Positions 7,626 through 13,037 of a stretch of 13,838 nucleotides of DNA are shown piece by piece. The stretch is taken from the NCBI GenBank assembly GCA_049965935.1, contig JBMFVP010000046.1:1-13838 (forward strand), written 5' to 3'. The DNA comes from Thermocladium sp049965935. GTDB lineage: Archaea; Thermoproteota; Thermoprotei; Thermoproteales; Thermocladiaceae. How positions within the stretch are numbered: the stretch's first letter is position 1; each line of letters opens with the position of its first letter. Position numbers and translations under genes: made by a program. The notes below the pieces were generated by a model, which saw only the letters and a program-made list of their open reading frames with translations, was not told where the DNA came from and searched no databases.

Positions 7626-7696
7626 TTAGCTGCGATTCTCTATTTATGCAGCGGCTACGGGTAATTGCATTCTAGAAAGTTTGCAGTAATGGAAAA

Positions 7697-7705
7697 GTAT
7701 ATTAA
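7697..7705 (+). promoter_or_regulatory. TATA box deciding the glycoprotein start
   Basis: GTATATTAA is centred about 26.5 nt upstream of the ATG at 7728, the leaderless spacing seen elsewhere in this window. The longer reading frame from TTG at 7665 would run through this element, so it is disfavoured. Confidence 0.55.
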
Positions 7706-7727
7706 CCGAGTCATCATTGATATAATT

Positions 7728-9173
7728 ATGAAGATTTTACCCATAGTCATAATAGCTGTGGTCGTAGTAGCCGCTGTGATAGGCGTATATTACGCAACGC
7801 GCACAACACCAACGTCGTCATCCTCACCCACTTCACTCACCACCACATCCTCGATTCTCCCAACGTCGTCGACCCCACAAACCACTACTACTCCTCAACC
7901 CCAATCAACTACACAATCAACCCAGCCAGTCACCACTACCACCGTCGTGACGTCCCCTCCGCCCTCCGCCTCAACAACCACCATAACCACATCCACCGCC
8001 TCGTCGTCCTCGTACGAGGAGGCGCTCCATAACTTCGCCAACTCCTCGCTCCAGGAGGCAACACTCTTCTACGCGGGATTCGTCTCCATAACTGCGACGA
8101 GCACGAGCAGTAACTCCACCGCCGAGATAAAGCTGCCCAGCGTGGAGTTCTCCTACTACAGGACCACCTCCGGCCTCGAGCTGTACATCAACTCCACGAT
8201 CTCCATAACTGCGCCCAGTAACGGGGTTCAGATGAGCATAACCATCCCCGCCCAGCTCGGGATTACCTCGAATCAATCCATCAGTTGCCTGGCCTTCGGG
8301 TCTCCGCTACTCAAGAGCACTCCTATAAATGCGTCAGCGGTGAAGTTCTGCGGGAGAAGCAACTCCACCAACGCCAGGGAACTGGGTAACCTGACGGCGT
8401 TCGAGCTTGACTTGACCTACGTGGGCACGGGAAGCTGGAAGGGGATGACCACTTACTGCTTCGCCACGCTGAAGCCATTCACGTCATCGATAGCTCCCTA
8501 CCTCTCCGCCACCGGCAATGCTTCACGCCTCGCCCTGAACATGAGCGAATCAATGGATGTGAAGCAATTATGCCTATTGAAAAATGGGGTGCCAACCGAG
8601 ATAGTCGGTAGCCTGGCTATTATTACAACCCAATTGGGGCAGCCGGGGGAGGCCAGCATCGGGTTCTCAATTAACTTGACCGGCATGTCCCCCACCTTCG
8701 ACAGCCAATCCCTGAACCACTTAATGTCAACTGCAGTAAACGGAACACAATTACTCGCTCAATCAATGCCTCAATCAACGCAGTCGGGTCCCGCTCTCGT
8801 GGTGACTCAGGCAACCGTGACCGGCGCGGGAACATCATCGCCGACCCTTAACTTAACCATCGATAACCCCACCCAATACTATGCAATGATAAATGTATTC
8901 GACTTGGGCGGAATCATGTGCTCGCTGAACGCCCCCATCACCATCGCTAACGGCTCCAATAATGTCCTAACGATCAGAATGACTGCCAGCGGCGGCAACT
9001 TAACAGGGGTCGTATCCATATATGGATCCAGCGGCGTCTCCGTGCCAAGGGGAGATGGGGCATCCTGCCTAGGCACTCAATCAGTGGTTCCCGGCATAAT
9101 CATAGTCGGTTACTTAGTGGGCAATGTGGGTCCAAGCAGCGGGCAGTACCCCTTTGATGCAGTGGTTCAATAA
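7728..9173 (+). CDS. Membrane-anchored Thr/Ser-rich secreted glycoprotein
   Basis: 481 residues from the ATG at 7728. Residues 2-22 (KILPIVIIAVVVVAAVIG...) form an N-terminal TM anchor or uncleaved signal. A Thr/Ser/Pro-rich linker follows at about 25-95, like an O-glycosylated stalk. A beta-rich ectodomain follows, containing roughly 14 N-x-S/T sequons and six cysteines (187, 208, 244, 282, 398, 447) that may form disulfides. The last ~125 residues form a separable domain with NPT, MCSL and CLGTQS landmarks, also found in the pseudogene at 6257-6660. I recognise no catalytic motif or named family. The architecture suggests a cell-surface protein (S-layer-associated, adhesin or binding protein). 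An upstream in-frame TTG at 7665 would add 21 residues but contradicts the promoter position. Confidence 0.85.
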   Translation: MKILPIVIIAVVVVAAVIGVYYATRTTPTSSSSPTSLTTTSSILPTSSTPQTTTTPQPQSTTQSTQPVTTTTVVTSPPPSASTTTITTSTASSSSYEEALHNFANSSLQEATLFYAGFVSITATSTSSNSTAEIKLPSVEFSYYRTTSGLELYINSTISITAPSNGVQMSITIPAQLGITSNQSISCLAFGSPLLKSTPINASAVKFCGRSNSTNARELGNLTAFELDLTYVGTGSWKGMTTYCFATLKPFTSSIAPYLSATGNASRLALNMSESMDVKQLCLLKNGVPTEIVGSLAIITTQLGQPGEASIGFSINLTGMSPTFDSQSLNHLMSTAVNGTQLLAQSMPQSTQSGPALVVTQATVTGAGTSSPTLNLTIDNPTQYYAMINVFDLGGIMCSLNAPITIANGSNNVLTIRMTASGGNLTGVVSIYGSSGVSVPRGDGASCLGTQSVVPGIIIVGYLVGNVGPSSGQYPFDAVVQ

Positions 9174-9202
9174 ACTTAGGCTGCTATTCCATGCTGCATA
9201 GG

Positions 9203-9210
9203 CTTAAATA
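9203..9210 (+). promoter_or_regulatory. TATA box of the small beta-rich ORF cluster
   Basis: CTTAAATA, with TTAAATA at 9204-9210, is centred about 25 nt before an ATG at 9232. That ATG is followed by only three sense codons before TAA (9241-9243). See the pseudogene entry beginning there. Confidence 0.45.
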
Positions 9211-9231
9211 GATCCTCCGCGCCGTAATCAA

Positions 9232-9393
9232 ATGAGCGAGTAATCGCTTGTGGCCGGCTTCATAAAGGCAATTGAGGGAACGAAGAGCACGGCTGAGATA
9301 GTCTTCGACAACCTAACCATTAAGATCCAGGGAACCAATACATCCATTGTGATAAACGGCAGGATAAGCTTCACCGCCGTTCCCCTCCAGTAG
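9232..9393 (+). pseudogene. Small beta-rich ORF with stop at codon 4 of its leaderless frame
   Basis: The leaderless ATG predicted by the TATA box gives Met-Ser-Glu and then TAA at 9241-9243. The same frame stays open afterwards for about 49 residues to TAG at 9391-9393. The region from the in-frame GTG at 9250 reads as 47 residues with alternating hydrophobic beta strands (TAEIVFDNLTIKI, TSIVINGRISFTAV). It is either a nonsense-inactivated gene, a gene that starts internally at GTG 9250, or a three-codon upstream frame before a real small protein. I recognise no family. Confidence 0.45.
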
Positions 9394-9401
9394 CAACAGA
9401 A

Positions 9402-9587
9402 ATGAGCGGCGGGGCTGGGATGATCGCTGGATCAGGTAAGGTGCTCGTCTCCATGAATGGTAAGGCGGTGGCCACCATATCGGCGAATGGGAACTCCATA
9501 TTCATCTCGGTCGATGACGGGGCAATGAGGTCTACGATAAGGCGGTTTGGATTAACCAACGCGATTCTTCACTTTTTGGAACGTTGA
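9402..9587 (+). CDS. Small beta-rich hypothetical protein
   Basis: 61 residues starting 8 nt after the stop of the preceding beta-rich frame, so probably in the same transcript. The sequence has Gly-rich turns and short strands (GKVLVSMNGKAVATISANG, then NSIFISVDDGAM), followed by a basic tail. It has no signal peptide, TM segment or catalytic motif. The composition resembles the preceding frame, and the two could be halves of one ancestral protein or tandem divergent copies. The reading frame is supported mainly by strand periodicity and context. Confidence 0.45.
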   Translation: MSGGAGMIAGSGKVLVSMNGKAVATISANGNSIFISVDDGAMRSTIRRFGLTNAILHFLER

Positions 9588-9589
9588 GA

Positions 9590-9733
9590 ATGGAGACAGA
9601 GTCAAGTCTTGTAGTCTTGCTCCATCAACAAGCAGTGAATTACCTCGCCCACCCTTGCGGAGCGGAAAAGAGACTAGCCTTCCCAATGGTGTTCGGCGGC
9701 GAAGCATTTATTAGGGTAATCCTAATAAATTAA
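9590..9733 (+). CDS. Doubtful 47-codon ORF downstream of the small beta-rich gene
   Basis: An ATG two bases after the previous TGA opens 47 codons to TAA at 9731-9733 (METESSLVVLLHQQAVNYLA...). The tight spacing suggests translational coupling. However, the frame runs through the TATA box and inverted repeat of the next ORF and has no recognisable motif, so it may be fortuitous. Confidence 0.2.
   Translation: METESSLVVLLHQQAVNYLAHPCGAEKRLAFPMVFGGEAFIRVILIN
9706..9730. repeat. Perfect 10-bp inverted repeat overlapping a TATA box (operator candidate)
   Basis: ATTTATTAGG (9706-9715) and CCTAATAAAT (9721-9730) are exact inverted copies separated by GTAAT. The left arm contains the TATA-like ATTTATTA, centred 26.5 nt before the ATG at 9736. 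A dimeric regulator binding here would block TBP. The transcript would start after the repeat, so an RNA hairpin role is less likely. Confidence 0.5.
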
Positions 9734-9735
9734 CT

Positions 9736-9849
9736 ATGATCGTGAAAAAAAGAGTGGAGTGGGGGCGGGATCCCAACACGTGGTCGGGGAGGTTCTATAT
9801 TCCCCAGGATATCGATAAGGAAAAGATAAAGAAAATCCTGAGCCAGTGA
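9736..9849 (+). CDS. 37-residue basic protein under a palindromic promoter
   Basis: The ATG at 9736 sits at the exact leaderless distance from the TATA element in the inverted repeat and opens 37 codons to TGA at 9847-9849. The product is basic at its N-terminus (MIVKKRVEWGRDP), with a middle GRFYIPQDI and a Lys-rich amphipathic end (DKEKIKKILSQ). I recognise no family. The middle faintly recalls an AbrB-like antitoxin or small heat-shock segment, but it is too short to assign. It could be an intact micro-protein, perhaps controlling its own palindromic promoter, or the N-terminal remnant of a longer gene. Its 3' end abuts the convergent propeller pseudogene. Confidence 0.4.
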   Translation: MIVKKRVEWGRDPNTWSGRFYIPQDIDKEKIKKILSQ

Positions 9850-9850
9850 C

Positions 9851-10660
9851 TCATGCTAGGGCGTATATAGTGTTCCCGGAGACCGATATGGGACCCACTG
9901 GGTAGTTTGATGGATATATGATGCTCCACGTCAATCCACCATCTTTGCTCTAGATTATGCCATCATCGCTGCCCGCGAATATATACCCATCGCTCTGTCT
10001 GAAGGTCATCGCTCCAGTTATGTTGAATACCTTGTACCACTAACCCCCATCATCCGTTCTATATATCCCGTTATTGGTGAATGAGACCAGGAGCACGTTT
10101 GGATTGCTCAGATCCATGTACAAGTCACTTATCGGTCCATAAGGCAAGCCAAAGTCCCTGAGTAACCACGTTTCCCCATCGTCATAGGTGACGCATACGC
10201 CGCCGTCGCCTATGGGACCCATTATCCCGTCGCTGATGGTTCCCGATGCCATGTAGATGATGCTCGGATTCAGGGGATCTATCTGTATGAGCCCTATATG
10301 GCCTGACGCATTGAAGTATATGCTATTGCCTTGATCGGATCGAATGGATTCGATATGCCGGCGGGGCCTATCTGTACCCATGGGTATTGATTGCCCGACC
10401 CAATATATCTAGTTGCGGGTCTTAGGCTTATGTTCAATAGGTTGATCCCCGGCATCGCATTATAAACCGTGAAGAACCATTTATGGAACGGGTTCTCCAC
10501 GAATATGCGGTAACTCCCTGGAGAAATGGAAGAAAGAACGGCATAGCCGCTCGAGTTTAGATCCTCGAGTTCGCCATTCACGATTAGTGTGGAGCCCTGG
10601 TTATTCGCCTTAATCACAAGCCTAGTGACGGAGCTGTTCTGCAGCCAGTTGGTTATTATT
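9851..10660 (-). pseudogene. Asp-box beta-propeller protein, degraded (frameshift plus in-frame stops)
   Basis: Read on the minus strand, an open frame from about 10660 encodes a PEGA/carboxypeptidase-regulatory-like beta segment (STLIVNGELEDLNSSG, SPGSYRIFV). A propeller start follows (YPWVQIGPAGISNPFD). The frame shifts near 10325-10300 into HIGLIQIDPLNPSIIYMASG and the Asp-box repeats CVTYDDGETW and GIYRTDDGG. A TAG at 10042-10040 interrupts, then the frame resumes (WYKVFNITGAMTF, GYIFAGSDDG). A TAG at 9952-9950 interrupts again, followed by another Asp box (SKDGGLTWS), ending with TGA at 9853-9851. Asp boxes (SxDxGxTW) mark sialidase/Vps10-like propellers. No signal peptide remains at the 5' end, so it is also probably truncated there. 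Confidence 0.75.
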
Positions 10661-10815
10661 TATACTGGGCCGCATAAGCTTTATCTAGAAAAGCGAGCGG
10701 GGCATAAGGGCTTGCTCTATATGTACAATAGGATAATCGGTAAACAATATGAATCTCGTCCATAGGCGGGGAGTCTATTCACGGAGGCTCGGTCTTGGGT
10801 CATCTATGAGGAGAG
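10661..10815. other. Intergenic stretch between pseudogene and DUF3782-type gene
   Basis: No convincing ORF, RNA or repeat is visible. A TATAAATA element on the minus strand near 10665-10658 could be the former promoter of the propeller pseudogene, though no intact start codon lies at the right distance. Confidence 0.35.
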
Positions 10816-10820
10816 AAACC

Positions 10821-10828
10821 CTTATATC
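10821..10828 (+). promoter_or_regulatory. TATA box and short leader of the DUF3782-type gene
   Basis: CTTATATC is centred about 26 nt before 10851, giving a leader of about 11 nt. The leader contains GTGGAG at 10851-10856, a purine-rich ribosome-binding site spaced 5 nt from the TTG start at 10862. Unlike its neighbours, this gene therefore appears not to be leaderless. Confidence 0.4.
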
Positions 10829-10861
10829 CATGATTGGGTTCCTTTCATTGGTGGAGAAAAT

Positions 10862-11866
10862 TTGAGCGATATTAAGGATGCATTGATTAAGTTGTTGAGG
10901 GATGATCCAGCGTTTAGGCGAGAGTTGATTAGCGCGATCAATATGGAGGATGCAGCGTGGGGCGAGAGGCTTGAAAGCATTAGGAAACTCCTTGAGGAGC
11001 AATCGAAGCTGAGCGTGGAGAATACGCGGATACTGGAGGGCTTGTTGAAGTCAACTAGTGAATTAACCGAGGTGCAGAAGGGAATAGAGAGTGAACTAGC
11101 CAGGCTGGTGGAGAGAATCAATAACCTGACAGAAGCACAGAAGAAAATCGAAGAGGGGCTCAACAAGTTAACTGAAAGAGTTAATGATTTGACTGATAGA
11201 TTAGATAAATTAACGGAGACGCAAAAGAGAACTGATGAACGGTTAGATAAATTAACTGAAAGAGTGACTGAGTTAGCTGAACTCCAGAAGAGAACTGATG
11301 AGAGGTTAGATAAATTGACTGAAAGGGTTAATGACTTAACTGAGCGGGTTAATGAGTTAGCTGAGGCTCAGAAGAGAACCGAGGATGGATTAAGCAAGTT
11401 GACGGATGCGATTAGTGAGCTAAGCAAGGAGGTGATGGGGCTCAAGAAGAGGATGGATTCCATGGGAAGGAGGTGGGGCGAGGATTATGAGGAGGTGATC
11501 AAGCTCTTCTTCAAGGAGTTAGTGGAAGTGGAGGAGATAGACCTGAGGTATGTTAATAGGTTCACGTATAAGGATGAGGCAGGTCAATTTGGGCCCAAGG
11601 GCAGTATCTACGAGATAGATATATTGGCGCGGAATGGAAGGGTTTACCTCATAGAGGTGAAGTCGTTTGCGGACGAGGATGATCTGGATTGGTTCAATGT
11701 AAAGTGCAGCACGGTGACCAAGGCATTGGGGTTCAAGGACCCCATCAAATTATTCCTAGCCGTGTCCGCCGCGGAGGAGGCCGTGGAGAGGGCCAAGAAT
11801 TATGGGATCAAGATGCTGACGGGGGACGTGATAGAGAAGCGAAGGGCTAAAGCTGATCAAGCATAA
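10862..11866 (+). CDS. DUF3782-type coiled-coil protein with PD-(D/E)XK nuclease-like C-terminal domain
   Basis: 334 residues. A helical N-terminal cap (1-30, MSDIKDALIKLLRDDPAFRR) is followed by a long coiled coil (about 36-200). The coil is built of heptads and includes two consecutive 21-residue units sharing QKRTDERLDKLTERV (121-135 and 142-156). The C-terminal domain (201-325) has the PD-(D/E)XK arrangement: helix with E209/E211 (RWGEDYEEVI), then YEIDILARNGR (D253) and YLIEVKSF (E265, K267). These are the residues expected for a metal-dependent nuclease fold, though activity in this family is, to my knowledge, undetermined. Such proteins are multicopy in Thermoproteales and Sulfolobales. 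The start is TTG with an upstream GTGGAG. It is monocistronic and followed by a hairpin and T-rich tract. Confidence 0.85.
   Translation: MSDIKDALIKLLRDDPAFRRELISAINMEDAAWGERLESIRKLLEEQSKLSVENTRILEGLLKSTSELTEVQKGIESELARLVERINNLTEAQKKIEEGLNKLTERVNDLTDRLDKLTETQKRTDERLDKLTERVTELAELQKRTDERLDKLTERVNDLTERVNELAEAQKRTEDGLSKLTDAISELSKEVMGLKKRMDSMGRRWGEDYEEVIKLFFKELVEVEEIDLRYVNRFTYKDEAGQFGPKGSIYEIDILARNGRVYLIEVKSFADEDDLDWFNVKCSTVTKALGFKDPIKLFLAVSAAEEAVERAKNYGIKMLTGDVIEKRRAKADQA
11222..11347 (+). repeat. Two tandem 63-bp coiled-coil-coding repeats
   Basis: Copies at 11222-11284 and 11285-11347 encode 21 residues (three heptads) each. The first 15 residues are identical between copies, while the DNA differs at six codons, all synonymous. 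This indicates an older duplication kept by protein-level selection rather than a recent slippage event. A less similar related unit starts near 11138. Confidence 0.7.
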
Positions 11867-11907
11867 ACCGTGGAGTTAATGCCTTACTTGGGTTTCTACA
11901 GCCAAAG

Positions 11908-11995
11908 CCCCTTTACTAGGGGATCACCCACCATTTAAGGGAAGCTACATCAATGCCCTTAATCTTGAATAAGTGAGGCATTTTTATTTTCATTT
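11908..11995 (+). terminator. Probable termination region of the DUF3782-type gene
   Basis: A 5-bp hairpin CCCCT/AGGGG with a TTACT loop lies at 11908-11922, about 40 nt after the stop codon. A T-rich tract (TTTTTATTTTCATTT, 11981-11995) follows. Archaeal termination depends mainly on such T-rich tracts in the non-template strand. Confidence 0.35.
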
Positions 11996-12012
11996 ACTCC
12001 CATCAATGAAAA

Positions 12013-12020
12013 CTATTTAA
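12013..12020 (+). promoter_or_regulatory. TATA box of the DUF3782 N-cap ORF
   Basis: CTATTTAA, preceded by an A-rich BRE-like GAAAA, is centred about 31 nt before the ATG at 12048. This predicts a leader of about 5 nt. The in-frame ATG at 12036 would lie too close, at about 20 nt. Confidence 0.4.
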
Positions 12021-12047
12021 GCGAGCAATTGACTAATGAGGGCGCAG

Positions 12048-12200
12048 ATGGATGATTTAAAGAAGAAGTTCCTAGAATTGTTGGAGACAGATGAGGAGTT
12101 TAGATTCGCGGTGATGAACATGATCGGCGTGCTGGCCGGGATAAGAATTACCAGGGCCATTAAGTCCTACGCGCGCAGCCTAGGCATGCCAGTCATTTAA
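12048..12200 (+). CDS. 50-residue stand-alone N-terminal cap of a DUF3782-type protein
   Basis: Starting at ATG 12048, the first 26 residues (MDDLKKKFLELLETDEEFR...) align without gaps to the start of the protein at 10862 (MSDIKDALIKLLRDDPAFR...). Nine positions are identical and the hydrophobic pattern is conserved. The remaining 24 residues are a basic helical tail (GIRITRAIKSYARSLGMPVI) with no coiled coil or nuclease domain before the TAA. It has its own promoter. It could be a functional mini-protein that pairs with the cap of full-length relatives, or the 5' stub of a deleted paralogue. Downstream sequence shows no residual coiled coil, which favours deletion or replacement over a point nonsense mutation. 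The alternative ATG at 12036 adds MRAQ. Confidence 0.55.
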   Translation: MDDLKKKFLELLETDEEFRFAVMNMIGVLAGIRITRAIKSYARSLGMPVI

Positions 12201-13000
12201 CCATGCATGTCCACATGTCCATAAGAGGAGGAACCGCATCTGGATCAAGAATCGCGCAAAATGCAGGCTGGCGATACTTACATGAATGCCTCTGGAATGA
12301 ATCCTCAATCGTTGTTACTCATAAGGGCAAGGGAGCTCAATGAACGGTTTCGTTTGGGGCCGGTATCATTCCTCCCCGTCCTGGCTCTTGACTGAGGTGT
12401 GTGAGAGAGTCAGCTCTCCACAGAAGATTTTGAAGATGAATATTGCTAGGGAACGAGTGGATTAGAAAGCTTCGTCGCAGTCCTTCTAAGTCACTTGTAT
12501 TGCGGGGGCACCGCTTTTGCCGGTAGCAGCACATATGCATCAAAGAACTTAAGGGGTTGCAATCCCGGATGACTATGGTAGAAGACGTGGAGCCTGGTCG
12601 TGGGCATCAAGAGGACCTACGACCCAAGATAGCCATTAAAAATAGATGCAAGAATTTAAGAGGAATTCTATCTTGCGCTTGGCAATTGAACCTGAGGTAA
12701 CCTTAAGGAGGAGTGGATTTCATGGTAATTGAAAATAAAGCCTATGATGGATTTTTGGCGAGGACAAATTCAAATCAAACATCATGAGTTAGGATTTACA
12801 GTGCTTTTATTTTATTATCGTCCTCTATCTATATCATAGTTATGAGTACCCCATCCTCCATGTGACCATTAGCCAATGAGTGACATATACTTGAACTGAC
12901 TAAGACGCATGCTCTTTGTCTCAATGTCACCTCTTAATTGCTGGCCCCTTATTTTTTCTCCATATCGCGTGAATGTCTTTGTATATATTCCTTTGATGAG
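12201..13000. other. 800-bp stretch without recognisable gene
   Basis: All six frames are broken by stops. The moderate-length frames (for example 12204-12340 plus, 12337-12543 minus) match no family I know. The GC content of 12201-12640 is higher than in the AT-rich 12700-13030 part, so the first portion may be decayed coding or mobile-element sequence. An imperfect hairpin (TGACT...AGTCA, about 12389-12412) is the only structure noted. A TTTAA element at 12655-12659 and short frames after it are unconvincing. Confidence 0.4.
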
Positions 13001-13002
13001 AT

Positions 13003-13016
13003 AAAAATTTTAAAAA
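13003..13016 (+). promoter_or_regulatory. TATA box of the thermopsin-family gene
   Basis: The A/T element AAAAATTTTAAAA, with core TTTTAAAA at 13008-13015, is centred 26.5 nt upstream of the ATG at 13038. This fits a leaderless transcript and supports that start. Confidence 0.65.
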
Positions 13017-13037
13017 ATGCATTATATACATAGAGAT

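Noticed and set aside
7665..7727. N-terminal extension of the glycoprotein from TTG 7665.
   Set aside because: It would cover the TATA element at 7697-7705 and put charged residues before an otherwise typical N-terminal anchor.
7971..8276. A 101-aa Gly-rich minus-strand frame inside the glycoprotein gene.
   Set aside because: It is the antisense shadow of a Thr/Ser/Pro-rich coding region and lacks a promoter.
9598..9665. Short minus-strand frame ending EQDYKT and a nested hairpin (TGGAG...CTCCA).
   Set aside because: It is only about 17 codons between stops, with no promoter and a weak stem.
12337..12543. A 68-aa minus-strand frame, considered as a transposase (IS605/TnpB) end.
   Set aside because: No zinc-finger, RuvC or terminal-repeat motif is visible and the composition is not protein-like.
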